From positions 4,306,723-4,370,722 of the forward strand of contig NZ_LT985361.1 of assembly GCF_900269665.1 (NCBI RefSeq): a stretch of DNA of 64,000 nt. The letters run 5' to 3'. How positions within the stretch are numbered: position 1 is the first letter of the stretch; the number at the start of each line of letters is the position of its first letter. This document shows, in pieces, positions 7,301 through 16,367 of this stretch. The position numbers and the translations under genes were made by a program. The notes beneath the pieces are model-generated. The model worked only from the letters and a program-made list of their open reading frames with translations, did not search any database and had not been told where the DNA came from. Source of the DNA: Nocardia suismassiliense (lineage in GTDB: Bacteria; Actinomycetota; Actinomycetes; Mycobacteriales; Mycobacteriaceae).

Positions 7301-9592
7301 GTGGCGCGGCACGTGACAGGAAACCTCCCCGCCGAAGTGACCAGCTTCGTCGGGCGGGGCAGCGAAGTCGCCGCCGCCAGGAAACTGCTGTCCAGCACGC
7401 GGTTGCTCACGCTGACCGGGCCGGGCGGTGTCGGCAAGACCCGGCTGGCCCGGCGGGTGGGCGATACGGTGCGGCGCGCCTTCCCGGATGGGGTGTGGCT
7501 GGTCGAGGTGGCCCACGTCAACAACGGTGAACTGGTGGCGCTCAGCGTCGCCCAGGCGCTCGGCCTGCGCGACGACACCAGCGCGCCACTGGCCGGCCTC
7601 ACCGACTACCTCGGCGGCAAGCATCTGCTGCTCGTCCTCGACAACTGCGAACACCTCATCGACGCCTGCGCCGAACTCGTCGACCGGCTGATCGCGAGCA
7701 CACCCGAGGTGCGGGTGCTGGCGACCAGCCGGGAGCCGCTCGGTGTGCTGGGGGAGCAGGTGCTGCCGATCGCGCCGCTGCCGGTGCCCGAGCTGGACGA
7801 GGACTCCGGCGAAGTCGACGCCACCGACAACGCGGCACTGCGGCTGCTGATCGACCGGGCCACCGCCGCGAATCCCGAATTCCGGGTCAGCGCCGCCAAT
7901 CTCGGCGCGCTGGCCGGGATTTGTCTTCGGCTGGAGGGCATTCCGCTGGCCTTGGAGCTTGCGGCGTTGCGGCTGCGGGCTTTCACCCCCGACCAGGTGC
8001 TGGAACGCCTCGACGACACCATGCGCCTGCTCACCACCGGACTGCGCACAGCACCGGAGCGGCAGCAGACGCTCGAGGCCGCCATCCGTTGGAGCTACGA
8101 CCTGTGCACCCCGGACGAACAACGCCTCTGGGAGCAACTCGCCGTATTCGCGGGGGGCTTCGACCTGGCCGCCGCTGAGGCGGTGTGCGTGCTCGAGCCG
8201 CCGGGCGCGCTGGTGGACGCGCTCACCGGTCTGGTCGACAAGTCGGTGCTGAGCCATCGCCACGACAGCGACGGCACCGGCCGCTACACCGTGCTCGAGC
8301 CACTGCGCCAGTTCGCGCTGGCGCGGCTCGTGGCGCACGGCGACGAGTACGCGGTTCGTATCCGGCACCGCGACCACTATTACCGCGTCGCGCAGCGCGG
8401 GCGCACCGAATACTGGGGTGCGGCCGACGTCGTCTGGTTTCGTGACGTCACCCGTGAACACGCGAATCTGCGTGCGGCCCTACAGTTCGCGCTCGCCGAC
8501 CCGGACGGTGCGCACCGAGGGTTACAGATCGCCGCCGAGCTGCGGCCGTTCTGGGAGCACTATCGGTTCCTGCTGGAGGGTTACCGCTGGCTGATGGACG
8601 CGCTCGGTAAAGATCCCGCGCGCACCAGCGATCGGGCGCGGGCGCTGACCGCCGCGTCGATCATCGCAGCCATGCTGTCGGACACCGAGTCGGCGAACGA
8701 GTATCTGCGCGAATGTGTGTCGATAGCCACGGAATTGGGTGCCGAGGAGGTGCTGGTCGAGGCGACCCTGCTCTCGGCGGTACTGGCCTTCGCCGAGTCG
8801 GGTCCGGTGCGCGCGCTCGAAGTCGCCGAGGAGGCGGCCGTGCGGGCGCGGGCGTGCGGACACCACGGCACGGAGATGGAATGCCTTGCCTTCGCTTACG
8901 TCTGCGCGATGGTGCTGGCGGATGAGCGTGCGGGGGCGTTGGCCGAGCAGTTCCTGGCGAAGTCCACCCAGCACGGTTCGCATCTGCTCGGCGGACTCGC
9001 CTCGTGGGCGGTCGGGACGAATCATTGGCGAAATGGTGACGAGGACAAGGCGATCGAGGAGTTGCGGCGCGCCCTCGAGCTATTGCGACTGTTCGATCGG
9101 TGCGTGTGGACCGCGTCGGCGTTCGATGGGCTCGCCTGGGTCGCGGCGGCCGGTGGTGACCTGAACCGCGCTGCTCGGCTGATGGGTGCCGCGTTGACTG
9201 TGCGGCACGGCAGCACTCAGCGGCTCGCGCACGCGATGACCGACGTGGTCGGTGACAAGGTTCGGTTACAGGTCTATGAGGCCATGGGGGACAAGGATTT
9301 CCGGGCCGCCTTCGACAGCGGTGCGGCGCTCGGCCTCGACGAGGCAGTGCGGTACGCCCTCGGTGCCGAGCAGGCCGTCGCGCCGCCGAAATCCATTGCC
9401 GTCGAACAGCTCACGCGCCGCGAAAGAGATGTAGCGCGATTGGTGGCCGCCGGTTACAGCAACAAACGCATCGCCGCCGAACTGGTCATCTCGATTCGCA
9501 CCGCGGAGAGTCACGTCGACCACATCCTGACCAAGCTCGGCTTCACCTCGCGCGCCCAGATCGCGGCGTGGGTCAGCAGGCACAGCCCCTGA
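7301..9592 (+). CDS. LuxR-family regulator with AAA ATPase and TPR domains
   Basis: About 763 residues from GTG 7301; GTG 7313 is an equally possible start. The upstream open frame overlaps the divergent ABC gene and is not coding. The N-terminal NTPase has Walker A GPGGVGKTRL (about 44-53) and Walker B HLLLVLDNCEHL. A winged-helix/TPR middle region spans about 230-680. The C-terminus (about 695-755) is a LuxR HTH: LTRRERDVARLVAAGYSNKR. It is a MalT/LAL-like one-component regulator, presumably ATP-dependent. Targets are unknown; the divergent ABC ATPase is the nearest candidate. Confidence 0.9.
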   Translation: MARHVTGNLPAEVTSFVGRGSEVAAARKLLSSTRLLTLTGPGGVGKTRLARRVGDTVRRAFPDGVWLVEVAHVNNGELVALSVAQALGLRDDTSAPLAGLTDYLGGKHLLLVLDNCEHLIDACAELVDRLIASTPEVRVLATSREPLGVLGEQVLPIAPLPVPELDEDSGEVDATDNAALRLLIDRATAANPEFRVSAANLGALAGICLRLEGIPLALELAALRLRAFTPDQVLERLDDTMRLLTTGLRTAPERQQTLEAAIRWSYDLCTPDEQRLWEQLAVFAGGFDLAAAEAVCVLEPPGALVDALTGLVDKSVLSHRHDSDGTGRYTVLEPLRQFALARLVAHGDEYAVRIRHRDHYYRVAQRGRTEYWGAADVVWFRDVTREHANLRAALQFALADPDGAHRGLQIAAELRPFWEHYRFLLEGYRWLMDALGKDPARTSDRARALTAASIIAAMLSDTESANEYLRECVSIATELGAEEVLVEATLLSAVLAFAESGPVRALEVAEEAAVRARACGHHGTEMECLAFAYVCAMVLADERAGALAEQFLAKSTQHGSHLLGGLASWAVGTNHWRNGDEDKAIEELRRALELLRLFDRCVWTASAFDGLAWVAAAGGDLNRAARLMGAALTVRHGSTQRLAHAMTDVVGDKVRLQVYEAMGDKDFRAAFDSGAALGLDEAVRYALGAEQAVAPPKSIAVEQLTRRERDVARLVAAGYSNKRIAAELVISIRTAESHVDHILTKLGFTSRAQIAAWVSRHSP

Positions 9593-9597
9593 TCCGG

Positions 9598-10122
9598 TCA
9601 GTCGCCGGTCGCGCCGTCGATGCGTTCGCGCAGCAGGTCGGCGTGCCCGTTGTGCCTGGCGTACTCCTCGATCATGTGCAGGTAGACCCAGCGGAGGTTG
9701 TACTCCAGATCGGGCCGCCTCGGATGGTGGAAAGTGTGGTCGAGCGGCAGGTCGGCCACCGCGGCATCGGCCAGTTCGATCTCGCGCCGCAGTGCCGCGA
9801 AATCGGTGGCGGGATCAGCGGTTTCGGTGTCGTCGAAGTCGCCGTCCAGGTTGTCCTCGCTGCCGTAGACGTACGGCACCGGCTGGGCCGCGGCGGCGAG
9901 CCGGAACCAGCCGCGTTCCACCTCGGTCATGTGCCGGACCAGGCCGTGCAGTGACAACGTGGACGGCTCGACGGAACGTCGTTTGAGCTGTTTCGCATCG
10001 AGGCCTGTGCACTTGAGCAGCAGCGTGTCCCGGTGAAAATCGAGCCACGCCTGCAACATCGGCCGCTCGTCGGCGATCCGCGGTGCGTCGGTGCGGATGA
10101 GGTCGGGCGCGATCCAGTTCAC
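9598..10122 (-). CDS. DinB family protein (DUF664)
   Basis: 174 residues, the usual length for DinB four-helix-bundle proteins. The three metal-binding His positions are visible: LHGLVRHM near 60-65, and HMIEEYARHNGHADLLRE near 145-160. Relatives are mycothiol-dependent or other thiol-dependent transferases in actinobacteria. It converges on the LuxR regulator with a 5-bp gap and follows the maleylpyruvate-isomerase-like gene at 10163 (also DinB/MDMPI fold) by 40 bp on the same strand, suggesting one transcript. The substrate is unknown. Confidence 0.9.
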   Translation of the reverse strand: MNWIAPDLIRTDAPRIADERPMLQAWLDFHRDTLLLKCTGLDAKQLKRRSVEPSTLSLHGLVRHMTEVERGWFRLAAAAQPVPYVYGSEDNLDGDFDDTETADPATDFAALRREIELADAAVADLPLDHTFHHPRRPDLEYNLRWVYLHMIEEYARHNGHADLLRERIDGATGD

Positions 10123-10162
10123 GCAGCGACTCTAACGCCGCAAGGTAATCGGCGCCCCGCGA

Positions 10163-10804
10163 TTATCGCGTGCCCTGGCTCGAGCGGGTGAACCTCTGTG
10201 CCTCGGCCCCATGCAGTGTCCCGGCGGGCAGCCTGCGCCCGCACAACACCAACAGCAGATCCTGCGCCGCACCGGACACCACCTCGCCGGAACCGTAGCG
10301 CCAATCCAAATCATCAGCGCGCAACTCGATCCCCTTCAGATCGACCCCGAAGAACTTGACACTCTTCGGATCGATCGCCTCCAGCACCATCCGCAACCGA
10401 TCCTCCGGTACTTTCCGCCCCAACCCCAGCCCCACCGTGATATCCAGCCCATGAATGACGTCATGACTCAACGCCCCCGCGAACCCACCACCCGGCGGCT
10501 TCCACGGATGAGCAACGTTGTCCCAGAGCGACTTCAACAGATCCTCCGCCGTCATCTCCGCCGCATCCCGCCGCGCCACCCGATCCGCCATCCGATGAAA
10601 ACTCCCCGCCGCCCGCACCATCTCGACCGCGAACCGCGCCCCCGACAACCGATACGGCATGGTGATATGCGCAACCACCTCCCGAACCCGCCACCCCCGG
10701 CACAACGTCGCCCCATCCCACCTCTCGGCCTCGAGCCCCGCCAACAACTCGGCAAGCTCGGTCCGCTCAGCAGTAATCGCCCTACGCACCCCGATATCGC
10801 TCAT
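10163..10804 (-). CDS. maleylpyruvate isomerase N-terminal (MDMPI/TIGR03083) family protein, copy 1
   Basis: 213 residues from ATG 10804; GGAGAGA lies just upstream. The N-terminal DinB-like domain opens with the family pattern ITAERTELAELLAGL and continues with TLCRGWRVREVVAHI. The putative metal-binding His residues are in VVAHI and GALSHDVIHGLDI. Family members are mycothiol-dependent or simply metal-binding proteins of unknown activity. A clear paralog (about 70% identical by eye) lies at 13706-14368 on the same strand. The two copies flank the ImmA/MAB_1171c island, so the second module appears to sit inside a former tandem pair. Confidence 0.85.
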   Translation of the reverse strand: MSDIGVRRAITAERTELAELLAGLEAERWDGATLCRGWRVREVVAHITMPYRLSGARFAVEMVRAAGSFHRMADRVARRDAAEMTAEDLLKSLWDNVAHPWKPPGGGFAGALSHDVIHGLDITVGLGLGRKVPEDRLRMVLEAIDPKSVKFFGVDLKGIELRADDLDWRYGSGEVVSGAAQDLLLVLCGRRLPAGTLHGAEAQRFTRSSQGTR

Positions 10805-11174
10805 CGTCTCTCCTCGCCGCAGATCATCCCTCCTACCGCCCCGAGACGCCAGAGGACGAGCGAATTCGTCGGCGGAACGGGATCGCCAACGCCAAGATTT
10901 CGTCTGGCCAGCCAGACACTCGGCCAAAGTGGTTGGCGGAGAAGGGATGCGGTGAGCGCAGACTCTCGTTATATTGATTCCCGCCGACCATCGACCTTGT
11001 GCGGGCTGCCTGAACCGTGTGCGAGCGCAGGGACGGAAGCGTGGGAAAGTATCGGCGACAGGGGTTGTGCGGGAGTTGGACGAGTGGCAGTGCGCGCTCG
11101 TGCACCTCGATGATAGGGATGTTCCAGGGACTGGTGGATCGCACTGATATTTGATGATGGGCATGCAGGAACCG
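10805..11174. other. Non-coding boundary between core DNA and the ImmA island
   Basis: No convincing gene is seen. Base composition drops from GC-rich to more mixed around 10,900-11,150, marking the left edge of the ImmA island. Short open frames exist but resemble no known family and have no ribosome-binding sites. A promoter for the island genes would be expected here, but no clear -35/-10 pair was found. Confidence 0.5.
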
Positions 11175-11358
11175 ATGGTTTTGTTGCGAATTTTGCGAGC
11201 GCTGCAGGCTCGATTGATCCGGCGCAGCCAATTCTCCGAAACGCAACGCCGATGCGATCAACTCATTGCGGACCTGCAGGTATCGGCACCGTTTCATATG
11301 GAGACGTTGATCCAACGCGTCAGCGAGCCGCTGGACAGACCTATAATTCCGATACCCC
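11175..11358 (+). pseudogene. 5' fragment of a second ImmA/IrrE-like gene
   Basis: Translation from ATG 11175 gives about 61 residues that align without gaps to the N-terminus of the intact ImmA gene at 11568. Shared stretches include RRCDQLI, DLQVSAPF, RVS and LD(R/K)PI. Identity is roughly 60%, so this is a diverged paralog, not a recent copy. Homology stops abruptly at about 11,351-11,362, before the metalloprotease motif. From there a different frame carries an XRE-like C-terminus. The frame itself runs on to 11507 as unrelated sequence. Inferred to be one half of a deletion joint. Confidence 0.7.
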
Positions 11359-11545
11359 CAAAGATGAGCAAATACTCGCGCAGCTGGAGAAAGTCGCAGA
11401 ATTACAGGCGCTCCTCAATTCGATGGTGGAGATCGATGTGGAGCAAACACTGGTCCGCATGTCGGAGTTGTCATCTAAGAGTCTGCGCAGAGTGCGGGAA
11501 ATTATAGAAACGCTTCATGAACTAGAGGAGCGGACCGGCAAGTGA
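11352..11545 (+). pseudogene. 3' fragment of an XRE-type regulator gene
   Basis: In the frame ending with TGA at 11543-11545 the sequence reads as a charged helical tail (LAQLEKVAELQALL, RVREIIETLHELEER). This resembles the C-terminal end of XRE-family regulators encoded directly upstream of actinobacterial ImmA/IrrE genes. The HTH-containing N-terminal part is missing, replaced by the ImmA fragment at 11175. It ends 22 bp before the intact ImmA gene, the usual position of the regulator. The family assignment rests on position and style, not on a diagnostic motif. Confidence 0.5.
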
Positions 11546-11567
11546 CGATGGACATTTTAGGAATCTG

Positions 11568-12140
11568 GTGACTCTCTTACGTCGTGTGCGAATAATTGCT
11601 GGTCGATTGGCGGGCGGCGGAGACTTCGCCGAGATGCGACGCAGATGTGATCAACTCATCACAGATCTACAAGTGTCTGCGCCATTTCAATTGGAAGTCT
11701 TCATAGCGCGAGTCAGTGACTCGCTGGACAAACCTATCGTCGCGATCCCGATGAACTTGCCGCCTGAGGGGCCCACTGGATTACTGATACAAACTGGGAC
11801 CGAAAACTTAATCATCTTCCGGAGTAATACCTCGCGAATCCATCGTGAGAACATCGTTCTTCACGAGATAGCTCACATTTTGTGTGGTCATACCGGACTC
11901 CAAGCGATTGACCGAGGCAAATCCGCAATGTTGTTCCCGGACTTGGACCCTGACATGGTAATCAGCATGCTCGGCCGCGCTGGCTATACCGATACGCAAG
12001 AGCGAGAGGCTGAGCTGTTTGCCTCCATCATTCGTACGAAGCTGGGCACCTGGACTTCGGGCACTTCGTGGACGCTACCCGATGATATCGCACCGATCAT
12101 CTCACGGATCGAGCGCGCTCTAAGCTTGCGTATAGGATAG
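11568..12140 (+). CDS. ImmA/IrrE family metallo-endopeptidase
   Basis: 190 residues from GTG 11568. The zinc-protease motif HEIAH is at residues 99-103 inside NIVLHEIAHILCGHTG. Its length and position are typical of the family. ImmA/IrrE enzymes cleave or antagonise HTH repressors (ImmR, DdrO) in response to a signal. Here the gene sits 22 bp after an XRE-like fragment and 2 bp before a 7-TM MAB_1171c gene, so the ImmA-7TM pair is co-transcribed. The natural repressor substrate appears to be lost locally. The codon use is less GC-biased than flanking genes, suggesting horizontal acquisition. Confidence 0.88.
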   Translation: MTLLRRVRIIAGRLAGGGDFAEMRRRCDQLITDLQVSAPFQLEVFIARVSDSLDKPIVAIPMNLPPEGPTGLLIQTGTENLIIFRSNTSRIHRENIVLHEIAHILCGHTGLQAIDRGKSAMLFPDLDPDMVISMLGRAGYTDTQEREAELFASIIRTKLGTWTSGTSWTLPDDIAPIISRIERALSLRIG

Positions 12141-12142
12141 AT

Positions 12143-13369
12143 ATGAATACGAATCTGTATTCGACATGCGCGATCGTTGGGTCGATAGCATTACTTCTTC
12201 GATTGCCCGCGTTCATCCGGAAACCCGAGCCCGGAACCGGGGCGCTTTGCATCTATTTTGCTCTCGTAACGTTCACCTTCGGGCTGTCGGTTCCTGCTGT
12301 TTGGAAAGTGGTAGATCGAACACTCGGTGTGCCGAACCTCGCAGGAATGATCGCCCAGTGCGGCGCTCTGACCATAGTCTTTGCCAAACTCTCCGTGGTA
12401 CTCATCTGGACCAACAGCTGGCCTGATGCGAAGCGCAAGATCCGCGTCATCATCGCGGTACTGGCATCGCTGCTTGCAGTGATGTCTGGCCTGTTCTGGA
12501 TCGCAGTTCCAGAAATGACCTCCAACCCGAAGAATTTCGCTGCCGCGTCGGCAGGGATAACCGAATATTCGATATATCTTGTCGTATACCTGACGGGTAG
12601 GGTAGTTGTAAATATCGAAGTCGGACGTCAGTGCCTGCGCTACATGAGAAGAGCTGCTCCGGGCTGGCTTAAATGGAGTTTACTCACCGCTGCGATCGGC
12701 TCAGTTATGGGACTCCCATACGCCGGAGCCCGCCTCGCCGACATCTTCGCCGCCCATATGGGAGTCGACAACAAGGCGTGGGAACCGGTCGCACAATTGA
12801 GTGCATCCTTCGGATCATTGATCACGGTCACCGGGTGGACGATGCTCATGTGGGGACCAGCGGTGTCCGAAACATTGGCTCGGCTCGGTCGCTACCGCAC
12901 TTACCATCGGCTCCGACCTCTGTGGGACGCGCTGTATGAAATCCTGCCCGACATCGCCCTGACTTCCCCGCAACGCCGTCGCATCACGGACTGGCCTTGG
13001 AACATCACCTTTCACCTCTACCGCAGACTCGTGGAGATCCGCGACGCACGAACGACGCTACTGCCGTTTTTCGACCTCAACTTCTCCGACGCTGTCCGAA
13101 CGCGCGCAGAGGCCCAAGGTCTAACAGGCCGCAGGCTCGACGCCGTCGTGGAAGCCGCCAACCTCGCCGCAGCCATCCGGGCTAAAAAGCTATCCGGTCC
13201 TGGTGTCCCAGCATCGGTCACTATCGATGACTACTTCGCCACCCACGATGAAACCGGCCAGAGCCTCCATGACGAGCGAGACTGGCTGGTGATGGTCGCG
13301 CAGGCATTCGACCGATCGCCAATGGTCGCTGACGCTGTAGCTACCCTGCCATCGCCGACCGGGCCCTAA
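12143..13369 (+). CDS. MAB_1171c/DUF6545 family 7-TM membrane protein
   Basis: 408 residues from ATG 12143, 2 bp after the ImmA stop. About seven hydrophobic helices occupy residues 5-245. A soluble C-terminal domain follows (about 250-400), with the family features RLRPLWDALYEILPDI and YRRLVEIRDARTTL. The family is annotated as putative transporter, but the 7-TM plus cytosolic domain layout fits a receptor equally well. In actinobacteria these genes usually follow an XRE regulator and an ImmA/IrrE gene. Inference: a membrane sensor controlling ImmA-mediated cleavage of the regulator. Confidence 0.8.
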   Translation: MNTNLYSTCAIVGSIALLLRLPAFIRKPEPGTGALCIYFALVTFTFGLSVPAVWKVVDRTLGVPNLAGMIAQCGALTIVFAKLSVVLIWTNSWPDAKRKIRVIIAVLASLLAVMSGLFWIAVPEMTSNPKNFAAASAGITEYSIYLVVYLTGRVVVNIEVGRQCLRYMRRAAPGWLKWSLLTAAIGSVMGLPYAGARLADIFAAHMGVDNKAWEPVAQLSASFGSLITVTGWTMLMWGPAVSETLARLGRYRTYHRLRPLWDALYEILPDIALTSPQRRRITDWPWNITFHLYRRLVEIRDARTTLLPFFDLNFSDAVRTRAEAQGLTGRRLDAVVEAANLAAAIRAKKLSGPGVPASVTIDDYFATHDETGQSLHDERDWLVMVAQAFDRSPMVADAVATLPSPTGP

Positions 13370-13705
13370 GACGCCATCTCTTCCCAGATGGTGATCGGTG
13401 ACCTCCTTGCTATCTATCCCAATCCCCAATCGGGATTCGTTCCGAAGATGGGGGGCCAGCTCCCTGCTTGCGCCTGACCCTACAATGAGCTACCAAATCG
13501 GCTGCTCACCTGCGTTATTGGTGTGTCGCTCCACTAGCCGACGTCGCGCTAGTCATCGTGCCGGGAATGGCTGAAGAGGGATTGCCCAGCGCTCGAAGGT
13601 GCGGGACTTCCCGCGCATCGAGCTGGCGATCCCACGGGACGAAATACGCTGGCGTTCCTCGTTCCGGGAACATGGCCTACAGGCGTTGCCGGTAACCCTC
13701 GGCGT
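13370..13705. other. Right boundary of the ImmA island, gene remnant possible
   Basis: No intact gene. A short frame (GTG 13599 to TAG 13707-13709) encodes 36 residues containing FPRIELAIPRDEIRWRSSF, which look coding but belong to no family I recognise. It could be the 3' remnant of a gene broken when the island entered. GC content rises again toward 13,700. Confidence 0.35.
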
Positions 13706-14368
13706 CTAGACCGGGAGGTGGCGGCGGTGGCGGCCGCGTTGGCCGGCGCGGGTGAAGCGGTTGGCTTTGAGGCCGTGTAGGGAACCGTCGGGGAGGATGC
13801 GGCCGCAGAGGACGAGGAGGAGGTTTTGGGCTGGGCCGGAGAGGATTTCGCCGGTGCCGTAGTGCCAGTCCATGTCTTCGGCGCGGAGTTGGAGTCCGTC
13901 GAGGTCGACGCCGAAGAAGTCGAGGCACTGGGGGTTGATGGCGTCGAGGACCGGGCGTAGTCGGTCTTCGGGGACTTTTCGGTCTAGTCCGAGGGCGACG
14001 GTGATGTCGAGGCCGTGGACGACGTCGTGGCCGAGGGCGGCGGTGAAACTTCCGCCGGGGGGCTTCCACGGGTGGGCGACGTTGTCCCACAGGGATTTCA
14101 GGAGATCTTCGGGGGTGAACTCGGCGGCGTCCTGGCGGGCGGCGTGATCGGCCATGCGGTTGAAACCACCTGCTGCCCGGAGCATTTCGTAGGCGAAGCG
14201 GGGTTCGGAGAGGCGGAAGGGGAGGGTGATGTGGGCGAGGACCTCGCGGACCCGCCAGCCGCGGCACAGGGTCGGTGCGTTCCAGCTGTCGGGGTCGAGT
14301 CCGGTGAGTATTTCGGCGAGGTCGGTTCGTTCGGCCGTGATCGCCCTGCGCACGTCGCTATCGGTCAT
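13706..14368 (-). CDS. maleylpyruvate isomerase N-terminal (MDMPI/TIGR03083) family protein, copy 2
   Basis: 220 residues from ATG 14368. It closely parallels the copy at 10163: same opening (VRRAITAERT), same TLCRGWRVREV, LLKSLWDNVAHPWKPPGG and HDVVHGLDI blocks, differing mainly in the basic C-terminal tail (QRGRHRRHL). The sequence just upstream of both starts (TCTCCTCGCCG on the plus strand) is also conserved, so this is a gene duplication including the leader. The ImmA island separates the copies. Metal/mycothiol-dependent chemistry is known for the family; the substrate here is unknown. Confidence 0.85.
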   Translation of the reverse strand: MTDSDVRRAITAERTDLAEILTGLDPDSWNAPTLCRGWRVREVLAHITLPFRLSEPRFAYEMLRAAGGFNRMADHAARQDAAEFTPEDLLKSLWDNVAHPWKPPGGSFTAALGHDVVHGLDITVALGLDRKVPEDRLRPVLDAINPQCLDFFGVDLDGLQLRAEDMDWHYGTGEILSGPAQNLLLVLCGRILPDGSLHGLKANRFTRAGQRGRHRRHLPV

Positions 14369-14556
14369 TGTGTCTCCTCGCCGTGGTCTCCCCCCACGCC
14401 GTGAGATGCCACCCGACCGCGCCCGTTGTCCGGCCGAGCGGTACTCGGCGGTGGACTGAGCTGCGAATTGTCGGGATTGTCCCGTTCGGGTGATGTTATG
14501 CCTCGACGGCGCGGAGTGGGTTCTCGGCGTTTCACACCGGCGTGTCGCGCGGGAGA

Positions 14557-16281
14557 TCAGGCGGGTGCGAGGAAAGTTCCGGCGTGCAGGGTGCTGCCGA
14601 AGCCGGGAGCGAAGGTGCCGTACTCGTAGACGACCTGCCCGCCGACCAACGTGGCGGCGACGGCGCGGTCGTTGCGGTTGACCATCCGGTCCAGGCCCGC
14701 GATACCGGGGAACGGAGCTTCGGCATAGGCGGCACTGGAACCGTCGAATCCCGCCGGGTCGATCACGGCGATATCGGCGCGGGCACCCTCGTGCAGGCGG
14801 CCGGTATCGAGCCCGTACCAGTCGGCCAGCTCACCGGTGAGCCGGTGCACCGCCGCCTCGATCGGCATGAACTTGCGCTGGTGCACCCGCTCGAGCATGC
14901 GCAGCCCGAAGTTGTAGAAGGCCATATTGCGCAGGTGCGCACCGGAATCGGCGAATCCGACCTGGACGTGCGGGGAGCGTTGCAGCCAGTCGAGCACGTC
15001 GTCGCGATCATTGGCGATGACGGTGCGCCAGCGCAGCTTCGCCCCGTGCGCGACGGCGAGATCGAGCAGCGCGTCGGCCGGATGGATGCCGCGCTCGTCG
15101 GCCACCTCGCCGAACGACTTCCCGACGACATCCGGCTCGGGGCAGGACATGATCTGGGCGTCGTACAGATCCCGATGCCACACCCGCGGACCGTATTTCT
15201 TGGCGAGGTCCTTACGGAACTGCCTGCGGTAGCCCTCATCGGCCAGCAACTCGCCCCGTTTCAGCACATCGCGGATGTTGAGCGCCGCGACCCCCGAGCC
15301 GAACTCCTCGAACACAACGAGATCGACGCCGTCGGCATAGACCTCGAACGGCACTGGCAGATGCTGCCAGCGGAAAGCGGCCTTGCCCAGGGTGTTCGCG
15401 ATCCACGCCGCAGTGGTCGCGGCGCGTGCGGTGGTGCGATCGGCCTTCACATCCATGCCCGCGATGAGCGTCGTCTTGAGCGGTTTACGGAATCGTCCGG
15501 CACTCTGCGCGAAGTAGCGGGCGATCTCCAGCCGGGAGGTGAGGTTCGGCGTGCTCTGATGAATCCGATTCCGTTGCCGCAGAATGTCGTTCAATGCCGC
15601 GTACTCGCGCCAGCTCGCGTAGGTCGACGGCAGCTGCCTGGTGGGGAAGCGCGTCCCTTCCAGCTTGGAGAACGAGCTACGGATGGTGGACAGGCCGAGG
15701 AATCCGGCATCGAGCGCGTCGGTCAGCATGCGACGCATGCGATTCAGCTCGTCGCCGGTCGGCCGCGCCTGGGGATCCGTGGCACGACCGAGACCCATGA
15801 CGGCCACCCGAATGTCCGAGTGTCCGAGCAGCGCAGCCACATTCGCGCCGAGCGGGCGCGCGGCGAGCGACTCGACGTAGGCGCGCGGGCTGTCCCAGTT
15901 CTTGTGCTCCTTGACCGCCGAGTGCACCGCGTCCCACGGCAGCGCCTCGACCCGGGCGAACATATCCGCGCAGTCGTCGGCCTCGGCGTAGACCGTGGAC
16001 AGCGAGCAGTTCCCGATCACCACGGAGGTGACGCCGTGCCGCACCGACTCGCCGAGGCCGGGACTGCCAAGCACTTCCGCGTCGTAGTGGGTGTGCACGT
16101 CGAGCATGCCCGGAATGACCCACTTGCCCGAAGCGTCCAGGTTCCGTGCGCCATCGGGCAGCGGCTCGGCGCTGACCGCGACCACCTTGCCGTCCTTGAT
16201 GCCGACATCGGCCGTGCGCGGCGCGGAACCCGCACCGTCGAAGACCGATCCGCCGCGAATCACCACGTCACATGGTTGCAT
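14557..16281 (-). CDS. N-acyl-D-amino-acid deacylase-like amidohydrolase
   Basis: 574 residues, the typical size for the D-aminoacylase branch of the amidohydrolase superfamily. The metal-binding HxH motif is at about 62-64 in GMLDVHTHYDAE. GNCS follows at about 90-93. A later Asp in GFADSGAHLRNM (about 430-440) is the usual active-site acid with its metal-ligand region. The C-terminal GARADIAVIDP segment is the closing beta domain. These TIM-barrel enzymes hydrolyse amide bonds of N-acyl D-amino acids or related cyclic amides. It lies 86 bp downstream of the xylulokinase-like gene on the same strand. The true substrate is uncertain. Confidence 0.85.
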   Translation of the reverse strand: MQPCDVVIRGGSVFDGAGSAPRTADVGIKDGKVVAVSAEPLPDGARNLDASGKWVIPGMLDVHTHYDAEVLGSPGLGESVRHGVTSVVIGNCSLSTVYAEADDCADMFARVEALPWDAVHSAVKEHKNWDSPRAYVESLAARPLGANVAALLGHSDIRVAVMGLGRATDPQARPTGDELNRMRRMLTDALDAGFLGLSTIRSSFSKLEGTRFPTRQLPSTYASWREYAALNDILRQRNRIHQSTPNLTSRLEIARYFAQSAGRFRKPLKTTLIAGMDVKADRTTARAATTAAWIANTLGKAAFRWQHLPVPFEVYADGVDLVVFEEFGSGVAALNIRDVLKRGELLADEGYRRQFRKDLAKKYGPRVWHRDLYDAQIMSCPEPDVVGKSFGEVADERGIHPADALLDLAVAHGAKLRWRTVIANDRDDVLDWLQRSPHVQVGFADSGAHLRNMAFYNFGLRMLERVHQRKFMPIEAAVHRLTGELADWYGLDTGRLHEGARADIAVIDPAGFDGSSAAYAEAPFPGIAGLDRMVNRNDRAVAATLVGGQVVYEYGTFAPGFGSTLHAGTFLAPA

Positions 16282-16367
16282 CTGCGCTCCCTCGACAAAC
16301 CGCCGGTATCCAGTACTACCGGTAATGACTACATCGTCGCACGGGTTCGCCGACTTGTTCAGCCCGA

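Noticed and set aside
11568..13369. Toxin-antitoxin or prophage interpretation of the ImmA pair
   Set aside because: No toxin fold, integrase, phage structural gene or attachment site is seen; the 7-TM partner fits a sensor module better.
13599..13709. 36-residue frame as a real gene
   Set aside because: Too short, unknown family and overlapping a real gene end; kept only as a possible remnant.
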